The notes under the pieces: model-generated | The model's database searches: none | The model's input: only the letters and a program-made list of their open reading frames with translations | What the model was told of the DNA's origin: nothing | Shown: positions 36,419 through 45,869 of the stretch, piece after piece | How the letters are laid out: each line of letters opens with the position of its first letter | How positions within the stretch are numbered: position 1 is the first letter of the stretch | DNA from: JAHWJR01 sp035942035 | GTDB taxonomy: Bacteria; Actinomycetota; Acidimicrobiia; Acidimicrobiales; CADCSY01 | Direction of reading: 5' to 3' | DNA: 64,000 nucleotides | Assembly (NCBI GenBank): GCA_035942035.1 | Contig: DASZDK010000089.1 | Span: forward strand, 1-64,000 | Position numbers and translations under genes: made by a program

Positions 36419-37422
36419 GGGCCGTCGTCCTCGTCGGCGGCTTCGGGACCCGCCTCCGCCCGCTCACGCTGTCCACGCCCAAACAGATGCTGCCGGTGGC
36501 GGGCAGGCCGATGATCGAGTGGGTCGTGGCCCACCTCGCCGCCCACGGGGTCGACGAGGTGGTGTTGTCGCTCGGCTACCGCCCCGACGCCTTCCGTCGG
36601 GCCTACCCCGACGCCACCTGCGCCGGTGTCCGCCTGGTGTACGCCGTCGAGCCGGAGCCGCTGGACACTGCCGGCGCCATCCGCTTCGCCGCCGGCGCGG
36701 CCGGCATCGACGAGCGCTTCCTGGTGGCCAACGGCGACGTGCTCACCGACATCGACCTCAGCGCCCTCATGGAGTTCCACGCGCGGGTCGGCGCCTCCGG
36801 CACCCTTCAACTGACCCCGGTCGAGGACCCGTCCTCGTTCGGCGTGGTGGCCACCGACGACGACGGACGGGTGCGGGCGTTCGTCGAGAAGCCGGCGCCC
36901 GGGGAGGCGCCCTCCAGCCTGATCAGCGCCGGCTTCTACGTGCTCGAGCCCGAGGTGCTCGACCGCATCCCCGAGGGCGGGCGGGTCAACGTCGAGCGGG
37001 AGGTCTTCCCCGGCATGGTCGGCGACGGGGTGCTGTGGGCCCGGGCCGAGCAGGCGTGGTGGATCGACGTGGGCACGCCCGACCGCTACCTGCAGGCCTC
37101 GCTCGACCTCCTCGACCGTGAGCCGCCGCCCTCGGTGGTGCGTAGCGTCGACGCCATGGTCGCCACCAGCGCCGTCGTGCGCCGTTCGGCGATCGGCCCC
37201 GGCGCCAGGGTGGGGCCACGGGCCGTGGTGGAGGACTCGGTGGTGTTCGCGCGCGGCGTCGTAGAATCCGACGCGGTGGTGCGCAGGTCGGTCGTGGGGT
37301 CTGCGGCGGTGGTCGGGCGGGGCGCGGTGGTGCGCGACGTGTCGGTGCTGGGCAACGGCACCGAGGTGGCCGAAGGCGCCGAGCTCGCCGGGGTGCTGGT
37401 CCCCGGGCCCGAATCGTGGTGA
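36415..37422 (+). CDS. NDP-sugar pyrophosphorylase with C-terminal hexapeptide repeats
   Basis: The 335-residue nucleotidyltransferase begins [28 protein letters not shown] (GxGxRxxPxTxxxPK signature), has [11 protein letters not shown] for metal binding, VEKP, and [13 protein letters not shown]. The last about 90 residues are left-handed beta-helix (hexapeptide) repeats of the type V-V-x-x-S-x-I/V-G-x. The pattern fits GDP-mannose or dTDP/UDP-glucose pyrophosphorylase; the nucleotide cannot be fixed from sequence. GTG 36415 overlaps the stop of the His-rich protein gene, so the two are translationally coupled. Confidence 0.88.
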   Translation: [335 protein letters not shown]

Positions 37423-37471
37423 CCGTGGGCACGGGCCCCGGCGGGCGGCGCCGGTGCCGGAGCGGGGGCGG

Positions 37472-38422
37472 GTGAAGGCGCTGGTCACCGGGGGGGCGGG
37501 GTTCATCGGCTCCACCCTCGTCGACCGCCTGCTGGCCGAGGGCCACGCCGTCGACGTCGTCGACAACCTGTCGACCGGGTCGTTGGCCAACCTGGCCGAG
37601 GCCCGTGCCGACCGCGACCACGACCTGCGGGTGCACCAGCTCGACGTCCGCTCGCCGGCGGTGGTCGAGCTCATCGAGCGCCGGCGTCCCGACGTCGTGT
37701 TCCATCTGGCCGCCCAGGCCGATGTGCGGGTCTCGGTCGCCGATCCCCTCCTCGACGCCCAGGTGAACGTGGTGGGGAGCCTCAACGTGATGGAGGGGGC
37801 TCGGGCGGCCGGTTGCCCCAAGGTGGTCTTCGCCTCCAGCGGCGGCACCATCTACGGCGACCCCGACCCCGCGGACCTTCCGGTGACCGAGTCCCACCCC
37901 CAGCGCCCGCTGTCCCCGTACGGGGTGGCCAAGAAGGCGGTGGGGGACTACCTCTACGCCTACCGGGCATTGCACGGGCTGGAGTTCGTCGTGCTCGCCC
38001 TGGCCAACGTGTACGGCCCCCGCCAAGACCCTCACGGCGAGGCCGGCGTGGTCGCCATCTTCGCCGGCAAGTTGCTGGCCGGCGAGGTGTGCACCGTCTT
38101 CGGCGACGGCCTCCAGACGCGCGACTTCGTCTACGTCGACGACGTGGTCGACGCCTTCGTCCGGGCCGCCGACCGGGGCAGCGGCCTCCTTTGCAACATC
38201 GGCACCGGCATCGAGACGTCGGTGCTGCGCCTGCACCAACTCATGGCCGGCGCTGCCGGGGTGCCCCGGGCGGCGGTCTCGTTCGCCGCGGCCCGGCCCG
38301 GGGAGCTGGCACGTTCGGCCCTCGACCCCACCCGTGCCCGCCTGCATCTCGGGTGGGCTCCCTGGACGAGCATGGAAGACGGGGCCGGCGCCGTCTTGGA
38401 ATGGTTCGCCGCCCGTCGATGA
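37472..38422 (+). CDS. UDP-glucose 4-epimerase-like SDR
   Basis: The 316-residue extended SDR has VKALVTGGAGFIGSTLVDRLL, VVDNLSTGSLANL, HLAAQADVRVSVADP and catalytic SPYGVAKKAVGDY (Tyr/Lys), then TRDFVYVDDVVDAF. It probably interconverts UDP-glucose/galactose or related UDP-sugars. GTG 37472 is preferred to 37454 because homologues begin MKALVTGG and GGAG lies 9 bases upstream. It is the last gene of the plus-strand run that began with the LCP ligase; the sulfatase unit follows convergently. Confidence 0.88.
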   Translation: MKALVTGGAGFIGSTLVDRLLAEGHAVDVVDNLSTGSLANLAEARADRDHDLRVHQLDVRSPAVVELIERRRPDVVFHLAAQADVRVSVADPLLDAQVNVVGSLNVMEGARAAGCPKVVFASSGGTIYGDPDPADLPVTESHPQRPLSPYGVAKKAVGDYLYAYRALHGLEFVVLALANVYGPRQDPHGEAGVVAIFAGKLLAGEVCTVFGDGLQTRDFVYVDDVVDAFVRAADRGSGLLCNIGTGIETSVLRLHQLMAGAAGVPRAAVSFAAARPGELARSALDPTRARLHLGWAPWTSMEDGAGAVLEWFAARR

Positions 38423-38491
38423 GCCGGGCGACCGTGCGTCGACTGCGACCGCCGGGTTCCACCCAGTGGCGCTGACGGGCGTGGTCCACCG

Positions 38492-40705
38492 CTACCGAAC
38501 GAGCTCGACGGGGCGCAGCGTGACCTCGCCGGGGGCGCCCTCCATGGCGAACACGTCGACGGTGTTGGCGCCCGGGCGGAGCAATGACTCGGGCACCAGC
38601 ACTGCGAATCGGGTCGACCAGACGGTCAAGTGTGCCTCGAGACTGCCCCAGCCGCCGATCACGCCATTGACCGCCACCACGACTCGCCGTAGCTCCGTGT
38701 CGGCTTCTTCCACCTCACCGGACACGTAGACGGGCAGGATAGGCGCCTGGAGATCCACGTCGTCGTACTGCTCCGGGTCGACGAGGCGAGCCTTCCAGTC
38801 GGCCGGTGGACCCTGGGGAAGTTCGACGACCGGTGTGCCGGTGAACTCGACGTGCGGCGGCAGGCGGTACAGGGCGAGGGGATCGTCGCTAGGGACCGCT
38901 GACGCCGGTTGCGCGGCGAGCATGTTGGCGAGCCCCTCGACCGCGTCGATGGTCGCGTACGCCTTGCCGTCGTCCGGCTCGATGGTGCTGTGCTCGCTTG
39001 GGACGAACCGCTTGTCGTCAGCGTGTCGAAGCGCGGGGTTCAACAGAGAACGGCCGTCGACCTCCCAGCCCATCCCGATGCCGGTGGCGTCGGCGATGGT
39101 CGGGACCAGATCGACGATCTCGGTGTTCACGTCAGTGATCCGGCCTTCGACCTGGCCTGGGGCCTTGATCAACAGGGGCACCCACAGGAGCTCGTGAGCG
39201 TTGTTCCGCGAGACACCTCGCCAGAACTCCTCCTCCTGGAACGAGAGGCCATGGTCAGCGACGACTATGACATAGGAGTCGTCGTAGCGATCGAGTTCAG
39301 CCAAGCGGTCGAGCATCCTCCCTACCTGCTTGTCGGTGTACTGCAGCTGCAGCAGGTGCCGCTGTCGCCCGAGCTGACCCGCAGTCTCGGTGGTCCACCG
39401 CGGGCCCAGGAGGCCGAGCGGATGTGGGTCGCCGGTGTGACTTTGGCCGTCGGGAAGGACCTGCCAGGGCACGTGGGGCAGAAGCAGGTGGGCGAAGTCC
39501 AATTGGGGCCGGCCGTCGTCGGGCTGGAGTGACTCCAGGAAATCGTCGAGGTGCTCGAACCGGCCGGCGATCAGCCCGAGAAGCGCCTCAAAGGAGGTTT
39601 CCCCGACCCCGTCGCCCAAGGACGTCTGAGCCGGGGACGTCACGATTCCTGTCCATAGATCCCAGGCCAGGGACAGGAGGCGTCCGATGGCCGTGGGATC
39701 GGAGGCCTGGTCACACCGCGACGGTGGGCACAGCGACGTGATCGCCTCGTGAACGTTGAGGTCATGGCTGTCGCCGAGGAGGGTGAAGAGGTTCTCGACG
39801 TAGTCATCTCGCACCGCCTTGGCCTCGGTATGGATGCGCCCGGTCAGGAGGGAGGGGACTGCGAGGTCGGTGAAGGTGGCCACCGTCGTGGTGTTCCGGT
39901 AGAACGTGGCGTCGTCAGCGAACCGGGCGAGGTTGGGGAAAAGCTCGGCGTCGATTCGACCGTCGCCGTCGAGCAGCGACATGGTGGGCAACTCGTCGAG
40001 CACCAGGACCACGAACGACGGCTGGCCCGCCGCCGCCGCCTCCGGCGACGCCGGCGCCGGAGGGGATGCCGGTGAGGGCGTGAAGATCAGGTTGGCAACC
40101 GGCGAGAACGCCAGGAAGACCACGAGGAACGCAGCCGGTGCGGCCGACAAGAACACCAGGTACAGCCGGGCGGCCTCGAACCGTTCGTAGAGGAAGGCGG
40201 CGGCGAGCCCGGCAGCCACCGCCGCGACGAGCACCCACGCCGGTCCCGGCAGCAGGGGGCGGGCGAACCACGAGATGAACAGGCCCAGAAGAAGACCGAC
40301 AGCTGCCGATTGGCCCACCCGCCGCGCCCGGCCACCGACCAGACCGGTCGCCGCCGCCAGCGCCCACACTGCCAGCGCCGGCAGCACCGCAACGCCGATG
40401 CCGAACATCACGATGGTGCGTAGGGAGGCGTGGGTGGCGACGAAGGTCTCCGGTGAGTCTCCGAAGGACCCCAGCACGGGCTGCGCCACGGCGAAGCCGC
40501 TCACCGCCAGGATCTCGAGGAAGTAGCGCCCTTCGCGTCGCCACCACGGCCGGCCCGGCCGGCCCGGTGAACGATTCGTCGATGCCCGTGGCTGCGGCGG
40601 CCGCAGTGGTGGTGTCGCAGGCCCGGGGTCGTCGAGGACCACGACGCCGACGACGACTGCGATGGAAACGGCGACGATGAGGAGGACGACGATGACCGTG
40701 AACAT
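38492..40705 (-). CDS. Membrane-bound sulfatase-family (alkaline-phosphatase-like) protein
   Basis: The 737-residue protein has an N-terminal hydrophobic helix (1-25), four or five further helices between about 60 and 215, and an extracytoplasmic sulfatase domain (about 230-600). Metal and active-site elements are VVLVLDELPTMSLL (acidic metal ligand), FTDLAVPSLLTG (candidate Thr/Ser nucleophile region) and VIVVADHGLSF (Asp-His ligands). The layout resembles LtaS/phosphoglycerol- or phosphoethanolamine transferases more than true sulfatases. A final beta-rich part ends GEVTLRPVELVR. It is third in a minus-strand unit after the MYLD protein and the methyltransferase. Confidence 0.82.
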   Translation of the reverse strand: MFTVIVVLLIVAVSIAVVVGVVVLDDPGPATPPLRPPQPRASTNRSPGRPGRPWWRREGRYFLEILAVSGFAVAQPVLGSFGDSPETFVATHASLRTIVMFGIGVAVLPALAVWALAAATGLVGGRARRVGQSAAVGLLLGLFISWFARPLLPGPAWVLVAAVAAGLAAAFLYERFEAARLYLVFLSAAPAAFLVVFLAFSPVANLIFTPSPASPPAPASPEAAAAGQPSFVVLVLDELPTMSLLDGDGRIDAELFPNLARFADDATFYRNTTTVATFTDLAVPSLLTGRIHTEAKAVRDDYVENLFTLLGDSHDLNVHEAITSLCPPSRCDQASDPTAIGRLLSLAWDLWTGIVTSPAQTSLGDGVGETSFEALLGLIAGRFEHLDDFLESLQPDDGRPQLDFAHLLLPHVPWQVLPDGQSHTGDPHPLGLLGPRWTTETAGQLGRQRHLLQLQYTDKQVGRMLDRLAELDRYDDSYVIVVADHGLSFQEEEFWRGVSRNNAHELLWVPLLIKAPGQVEGRITDVNTEIVDLVPTIADATGIGMGWEVDGRSLLNPALRHADDKRFVPSEHSTIEPDDGKAYATIDAVEGLANMLAAQPASAVPSDDPLALYRLPPHVEFTGTPVVELPQGPPADWKARLVDPEQYDDVDLQAPILPVYVSGEVEEADTELRRVVVAVNGVIGGWGSLEAHLTVWSTRFAVLVPESLLRPGANTVDVFAMEGAPGEVTLRPVELVR

Positions 40706-40797
40706 CTAGCGGGGAGGGTGGTGTCGGGTCGGGCGGGCGCGCGTATCCTCCGAGGAACCCATCTCGCGGGCTCGATTCCTCAGTGCCACCCCTTGGT

Positions 40798-42189
40798 CTA
40801 GGGCTCGCACAGGTACAGGGTGCGTGTCCCGCTCGGCACCACCTGGCGCTCTGCGATGTGGAATCGGGCGGCCAGGAGCTCTTCGAAGTGGTCGATGCGG
40901 TAGTCGTCGAACAGCCCGGCCGGCTTGTTGGACAGCAGCCGACGGGTCATGGGATCGGGGCGGTCCACGAACTCGACCACCAAGCGGGCTCCGAACTCGT
41001 GCAGCCAGTCGACGACCTCGGGCAGGGGCACGTTGGCGGTGATGGCGAGGTGGTGGACCAGGGCCAGGCTCAGCACGACGTCGGGTCGCACCCGCGCCGC
41101 GAACGGGGCCCGCTCCCGGTTTCGCCACCCGAGCCCCGGCGACGGGTCGGACAGGTCCATCACCAACGGGAGGACGTTGGCGACGCCGTCGTGACGGAGC
41201 CGTCGGTACAGACCGTCGATCACGGCCTCGTCGCCGTCGACCGCCACCACCTGCTGGGCGTAACTGGCGGCGAGCATCGAATAGGCTCCGTCGTTGGCGC
41301 CGAGGTCGAGGACGCACCGTGACGGCCGGGCCGCCAGCGCCGCTTCCACGAAGGCGCGCTTGGCAGCGGCGTCGTCGTCGGTGTAGGAGCAGGTGTCGCG
41401 GTAGTCGGACCACGCCGTGCGGGAGCGCTTGACCTCGAGGCGACGCACCAGCTTGAGGGTCTTGGCCACGGTGGCCTTGGCCAACTCCGTCCCGAAGCCG
41501 GCTCGGCCCAGCTCGGCCTTGACGCTCTCGGAGCTGGAGGTGACCCGTCGCTCGGCCACGCTGTGGAGGTACACGTGGCGGAAGACTCCCCGCCTGAAGC
41601 GGCGCAGGCCCCCGAACATCCCCCGCACGTCGACCGGCTGGAGGCCGTCGAGGCTGCCGCGCAACAGGCCCTGGTAGGCGATGCGCAGGTGCGCCTGGAT
41701 GAGCAGCGGGAACAGGAAGGTCTGGCAGAACTGGCGGTACCCCGGCCACGGGCCGCTGGCCGCCTCGAACGAGCCGAGGTCGACGAACACCGGCCGGCTG
41801 CCCACGAACTGGACGTTGTAGGCGGTGCCGTCCTTGGTGGTGATGTTCTCCTCGAGGGCGGCGAGCAGCACCTCGAGGTGGCAGATGGCGGCCTCTCGCA
41901 GCATGGCAAAGGGCCACTCGAAGGGGTAGGAGACCACCGGGATGCGCTCGTGCTCGAGCACCAGTGACCACGATTGGCCCCGGGGCCCCGGCGGCGCTTC
42001 GGCCTGGTACGGAGCGGTGCGCACGATCTGGCCCTGGTCGACCAAGCGGGGGAAGAAGTCGGTGCCGGCCAGCTGGCGCCAGTCGGAAGCTCCCTGCTCG
42101 CTCAGTCCCCGCAGCACCCGCCCGTCGGCGTAGAAGACGGCCGAATCGGGGTCGCGGAACGACGCCGGCTCCGGGAGGACACTACCCAC
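40798..42189 (-). CDS. SAM-dependent methyltransferase, fused N-terminal domain
   Basis: The 463-residue protein has a class I methyltransferase domain near the C-terminus: motif I CVLDLGANDGAYS with VVAVDGDE, then VLSLALVHHLAI. It has a long N-terminal domain (about 250 residues) with conserved-looking FEWPFAMLREAAICHLEVL and DGTAYNVQFVGSRPVFVDLGSF, typical of a family that modifies an unknown, possibly lipid-linked, substrate. The start GTG 42189 is inferred from position, 13 bases after the MYLD gene; the frame is open to 42282. The sulfatase gene follows 92 bases downstream. Confidence 0.78.
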   Translation of the reverse strand: MGSVLPEPASFRDPDSAVFYADGRVLRGLSEQGASDWRQLAGTDFFPRLVDQGQIVRTAPYQAEAPPGPRGQSWSLVLEHERIPVVSYPFEWPFAMLREAAICHLEVLLAALEENITTKDGTAYNVQFVGSRPVFVDLGSFEAASGPWPGYRQFCQTFLFPLLIQAHLRIAYQGLLRGSLDGLQPVDVRGMFGGLRRFRRGVFRHVYLHSVAERRVTSSSESVKAELGRAGFGTELAKATVAKTLKLVRRLEVKRSRTAWSDYRDTCSYTDDDAAAKRAFVEAALAARPSRCVLDLGANDGAYSMLAASYAQQVVAVDGDEAVIDGLYRRLRHDGVANVLPLVMDLSDPSPGLGWRNRERAPFAARVRPDVVLSLALVHHLAITANVPLPEVVDWLHEFGARLVVEFVDRPDPMTRRLLSNKPAGLFDDYRIDHFEELLAARFHIAERQVVPSGTRTLYLCEP

Positions 42190-42202
42190 TCCGGACGCTG
42201 CG

Positions 42203-42436
42203 TCAGGCCCGCGGTTCGGCTGGCGCGTCGGCGCGCTCCGACACTGTCGAGTCGTGGTCGCCTGGCCCCTGCGCGGCCGCACGTTGCGCCTCAGCGCGCT
42301 GCTTCGGTGAGAAGAAGCCGACGATGCGCCGCCAGCTCATGCGCAATACCACACCGAGACCGGCGGCGCCGGCCACCACCGCTGAAACGATCAGGCTGCC
42401 GGTGCCGGCGTCGAGATACATCAGTTGCTGTTTCAA
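42203..42436 (-). CDS. Small MYLDxGTGS membrane protein
   Basis: The 77-residue protein reads LKQQLMYLDAGTGSLIVSAV, has one membrane helix (about residues 14-34) and a basic, then acidic polar tail (FFSPKQRAEAQ). The MYLDxGTGS head is a motif I recall from small single-helix proteins beside sulfatase and methyltransferase genes; function unknown. A clear AGGAG lies 7 bases before a TTG at 42436; an ATG at 42421 (MYLD...) is the alternative start with a less well placed site. It is first in the three-gene minus-strand unit. Confidence 0.72.
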   Translation of the reverse strand: MKQQLMYLDAGTGSLIVSAVVAGAAGLGVVLRMSWRRIVGFFSPKQRAEAQRAAAQGPGDHDSTVSERADAPAEPRA

Positions 42437-42644
42437 AAGGGTTCTCCTACGAGCGGTCGTGGTCCGTCCGGCGACCATTGCCGGAACGTCACATGACCAC
42501 GAACTGTAGCCACCAGGGCGGCTGCGGCCAAGAAATGGGCACGCCCAGCACCGGCCCGAGCACAGCGCGTGGAGGCAGCGTCACCGCCGCCCCCCTCCCC
42601 CGCAGGCGAGTGCGCGGCCTCGCGGAGGCGGGAAGGATGGGGGC

Positions 42645-42650
42645 TAACGT
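42645..42650 (+). promoter_or_regulatory. -10 hexamer TAACGT for dprE2
   Basis: TAACGT ends 9 bases before GTG 42660 in the divergent region; no ribosome-binding site is present. Confidence 0.4.
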
Positions 42651-42659
42651 CGCTTGCCA

Positions 42660-43418
42660 GTGAAGAACGCGTTGGGTGAGCCACAGTCCGTCCTCGTCCT
42701 CGGAGGAACCTCCGAGATCGCACTGGCCACGGTGCGGACCATGGCCCAGCGGCGGCTGCAGTCGGTAGTGCTCGCCGGTCGCAACACCGACGCGCTGGCC
42801 CTGGCCGCTGACGAGCTGCGCGGCCTCGGGCTGGCGGTCGAGATGGAGCCGTTCGACGCCCTGGACACCGACAGCCACGCCGGCCTGGTCGAGCGGGTGT
42901 TCGATCGTCACGGTGACATCGACGTCGCCCTGGTCGCCTTCGGCGTCCTCGGCGATCAGGACGAGGCCCTGCGTTCCGTGGCCGAGGCCCGGCGCATCGT
43001 GGCCACCAACTACCTCGGGGCGGTGACCACGTGCCTGCCCCTCGCCCGACGCATGACCGCCCAGGGCCACGGCACCATCGTGGTGCTGTCGTCGGTGGCG
43101 GGGGAGCGGGCCCGCAAGGCCAACTTCGTCTACGGCTCCTCCAAGGCCGGTGTCGACGCCTTCGCCCAGGGGTTGGGCGACTCGCTGGTCGGCACGGGCG
43201 TCGGCGTGCTGGTGGTCCGCCCCGGCTTCGTGCGCACCAAGATGACCGCTGGTCGGGAGGAGGTCCCGCTGTCGACCACGCCCGAGGCCGTCGCCGACGC
43301 CATCGTGTCCGGGCTGGCCAAGGGCGCCGAGGTGGTGCACGTGCCGGCGGCGCTGCGTTACGTCTTCACGGTCGTGCGTCACCTCCCCCGGCCGTTGTTC
43401 CGAAAGATCCCGATGTGA
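42660..43418 (+). CDS. dprE2: Decaprenylphosphoryl-2-keto-ribose reductase (DprE2-type SDR)
   Basis: The 252-residue classical SDR has [20 protein letters not shown] (NADH binding, with GGTSEI as in DprE2), [12 protein letters not shown], catalytic Ser in [13 protein letters not shown] and [11 protein letters not shown] (Tyr/Lys). DprE2 reduces the 2-keto intermediate made by DprE1 to decaprenyl-phospho-arabinose. The dprE1 gene begins 83 bases downstream on the same strand (reverse order to M. tuberculosis, where dprE1 precedes dprE2), which supports the assignment. Confidence 0.88.
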   Translation: MKNALGEPQSVLVLGGTSEIALATVRTMAQRRLQSVVLAGRNTDALALAADELRGLGLAVEMEPFDALDTDSHAGLVERVFDRHGDIDVALVAFGVLGDQDEALRSVAEARRIVATNYLGAVTTCLPLARRMTAQGHGTIVVLSSVAGERARKANFVYGSSKAGVDAFAQGLGDSLVGTGVGVLVVRPGFVRTKMTAGREEVPLSTTPEAVADAIVSGLAKGAEVVHVPAALRYVFTVVRHLPRPLFRKIPM

Positions 43419-43500
43419 CGGGCGGGGGATGTCGGTGTCGACACCTCGTTCGGCTCCTCTTGTCCGTGACCACGTTCGCCGTCGGCGGCGTCTACCAGCC

Positions 43501-44862
43501 GTGACCACGGTGGCGCGCCGGCCCCTCAGCGGGTGGGGCCGCACGGCCGTTACGACCTCGGTCGTGGTGGCCCCCCGCAACGCCGGCCTGGTGGCCGATG
43601 CGCTGGCCGCGGGTCCGCCGCGGGGGGCGATCGCCCGGGGGCTGGGGCGCAGCTACGGCGATTCCGCCCAAAACGCCGGTGGCGTGGTGCTCGACTGCAC
43701 CTCGCTGGCGGGCATCCGGGCGCTCGATCTGGAGGGGGGCCTGGTCGTCGTCGAGGCGGGCATCAGCCTCGACACCCTGATACGCCGGCTCCTTCCTCTG
43801 GGGTGGTTCGTGCCCGTGAGCCCGGGGACACGGTTCGTCACCGTGGGGGGCGCCGTGGCCAGCGACATCCACGGCAAGAACCACCACGTCGACGGCAGCT
43901 TCTGCCGCTGGGTCGAGTCGCTCAGCCTCCAGCTCCCGAACGGGCACCGGCGGCGGATCGGCCCCGACGGGCCCTCGGGGGAGCTGTTCTGGGCCACGGC
44001 CGGCGGGATGGGGCTCACCGGCGTGGTGCTCGAGGCCGACGTGCGCCTGCACCCGGTCACGACCGCCTCGATGGTGGTCGACACCGAGCGGGCCAGCGAC
44101 CTCGACGACTGCATGGCCCGCATGGAGTCGGGCGACGACCGCTACCGCTACTCGGAGGCGTGGATCGACTGCACGGCCACAGGCCCCGAGCTGGGGCGGT
44201 CCGTCCTTACCCGGGGCGACCACGCCGGCGTGGACGACCTGCCCCCCAAGCAGCGGGAGACGCCGTTGCACTTCGCGCCCGCCCAGCGGCTGTCGGCGCC
44301 GCCGTGGGTGCCGCCCGGCCTGCTCAACCGCGCCACGGTGACTGCCTTCAACGAGCTGTGGTTCCGCAAGGCCCCGCGCCGGCGCGAGGGCGAGCTCCAG
44401 GGCATCGCCTCGTTCTTCCACCCCCTCGACGGCGTGGGCGGGTGGAACCGCTTCTACGGCCCCCGAGGGTTGCTCCAGCACCAGTGCGTGGTCCCCTTCG
44501 GGGCCGAGGCGACGCTGCGGCGCATCGTCGAGCGCTTGGCCGCGTCCGGGGCGGCGTCGTCCCGGGCCGTGCTCAAGCGCTTCGGCGAGGCCGATCCCGG
44601 ACCCCTGTCGTTCCCCATGTCGGGGTGGACGCTGGCCCTCGACCTCCCCGCCGGCGCCGCCGGCCTCGGGCCCCTGCTCGACGACGTTGACGAGATGGTG
44701 GTGGAGGCCGGCGGGCGGCTGTACCTGGCCAAGGACTCCCGCATGCGCCCCGAGCTCCTCGGCGCCATGTACCCCCGGCTCGGCGAGTGGCGGGAGGTCC
44801 GGGCGCGGGTGGACCCCCACGGGGTGTTGCGCTCCGACCAGTCGCGACGCCTGGGGCTCTGA
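43501..44862 (+). CDS. dprE1: Decaprenylphosphoryl-ribose 2-oxidase DprE1
   Basis: The 453-residue FAD-linked oxidase has [38 protein letters not shown] (FAD-site His), [13 protein letters not shown] and the C-terminal [11 protein letters not shown], whose Lys411 corresponds to Lys418 of M. tuberculosis. The residue aligned with Cys387, the covalent target of benzothiazinones in M. tuberculosis, is Ala379 (GWTLALDLP versus GWNICVDFP). DprE1 starts the epimerisation of decaprenyl-phospho-ribose to the arabinosyl donor used for cell-wall arabinan. GTG 43501 is chosen because the family starts here; the frame is open to 43429. Confidence 0.9.
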   Translation: MTTVARRPLSGWGRTAVTTSVVVAPRNAGLVADALAAGPPRGAIARGLGRSYGDSAQNAGGVVLDCTSLAGIRALDLEGGLVVVEAGISLDTLIRRLLPLGWFVPVSPGTRFVTVGGAVASDIHGKNHHVDGSFCRWVESLSLQLPNGHRRRIGPDGPSGELFWATAGGMGLTGVVLEADVRLHPVTTASMVVDTERASDLDDCMARMESGDDRYRYSEAWIDCTATGPELGRSVLTRGDHAGVDDLPPKQRETPLHFAPAQRLSAPPWVPPGLLNRATVTAFNELWFRKAPRRREGELQGIASFFHPLDGVGGWNRFYGPRGLLQHQCVVPFGAEATLRRIVERLAASGAASSRAVLKRFGEADPGPLSFPMSGWTLALDLPAGAAGLGPLLDDVDEMVVEAGGRLYLAKDSRMRPELLGAMYPRLGEWREVRARVDPHGVLRSDQSRRLGL

Positions 44863-45158
44863 CGGCGGGAGGTTGCGAGAGCCCGGCGGTGAGTGAGGAT
44901 GAGGGCGTGGCGAACGCGGAACGCCCGCCGCCATCCTGATCGGCCGTGTCGCCGCCGAGCGCAGAGACGCCGGCGGCGGCTCAGGCCGACAAGCTGCCGC
45001 TCGCACCCGAAGTGCGGGCGCGCCTCCTCGGTCGATCTGGTCCGCAGGTGGCGCTTCTCGTACCGGCAGCACCACGCTGACGTCGTGTCGGCCTCGTCGG
45101 CGCCGTCGCCAGGAGCCCGTGCTCGATCACTCATCCGGCGACGGGCGTCGTGGCTCGG

Positions 45159-45869
45159 TCAACGGAACAGGTCCTCGCCCGGAGGACGGACGATCTCGGC
45201 CCGCACCGACGACTCCCGGAGCCACGACCGGTCGACGCCGCGGACGATGGCCACGGGCACACTGCTCGCCTTGCCCATCACCAGCTCGGCGGCGGCGGCC
45301 AGCTCGTCGGCCACCGCCACCTCGGTGACCTCCAGCCGACGCCCGGAGGCGTCGGTGGTGCCCCGGAGGTCGACCACGGCGGCCACGCCGGCGCAGCCGA
45401 TGGCCACGTCGGCGGCGCCCCGCCGCCACGGCCGCCCGAAGGTGTCGGAGACGATCACGCCCACCTCCACCCCGGCTCGGGCCCGCAAGCCGTCGCGGAC
45501 GCGGCGGGCCGAGCGGTCCGGGTCGACGGGCAGGAGGGCGGCGTGGCCCCGGTCCACGTTGGACGAGTCGACGCCGGCGTTGGCGCACACGAAGCCGTGG
45601 CGGGTCTCGGTGATGAGCAGCTCCCCCCGCCGGCGCAGCACCCGCACCGCCTCCGCCTCGACCAGGCGGCGGACCGAGTTCGGGTCGTCGGGGTCGACCG
45701 TGACCATCCTCCCCTCGGCCTTGGAGACGATCTTCTGGGTGACCACCACCACGTCGCCGTCCTGCAGCCCCGGCTCGTCGCCGGCGGCGGCGGCCACCAG
45801 CTCGGCGAGGACGTCACCGGGCCGCACCTCGGGCATGCCCGTCACCGGCAGCAGCTGCACCCCGGTCAT
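45159..45869 (-). CDS. cofE: Coenzyme F420-0:L-glutamate ligase
   Basis: The 236-residue protein has LLPVTGMPEVRPGD, VVVVTQKIVSKAEG, HGFVCANAGVDSSN, VGVIVSDTFGRPWRRGAADVAIG and AVADELAAAAELVMGK, all CofE signatures. It adds gamma-glutamates to F420-0 using GTP. It lacks the C-terminal FMN domain found fused in mycobacterial FbiB. Its ATG overlaps the cofD stop (ATGA), so it is translated with cofD at the end of the glycosyltransferase operon. The 296 bases between dprE1 and this gene, where transcripts converge, hold no recognisable gene. Confidence 0.9.
   Translation of the reverse strand: MTGVQLLPVTGMPEVRPGDVLAELVAAAAGDEPGLQDGDVVVVTQKIVSKAEGRMVTVDPDDPNSVRRLVEAEAVRVLRRRGELLITETRHGFVCANAGVDSSNVDRGHAALLPVDPDRSARRVRDGLRARAGVEVGVIVSDTFGRPWRRGAADVAIGCAGVAAVVDLRGTTDASGRRLEVTEVAVADELAAAAELVMGKASSVPVAIVRGVDRSWLRESSVRAEIVRPPGEDLFR

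Noticed and set aside
44863..45158. Small ORFs in both strands between dprE1 and cofE
   Set aside because: Arg-rich translations with no domain, ribosome-binding site or start context.
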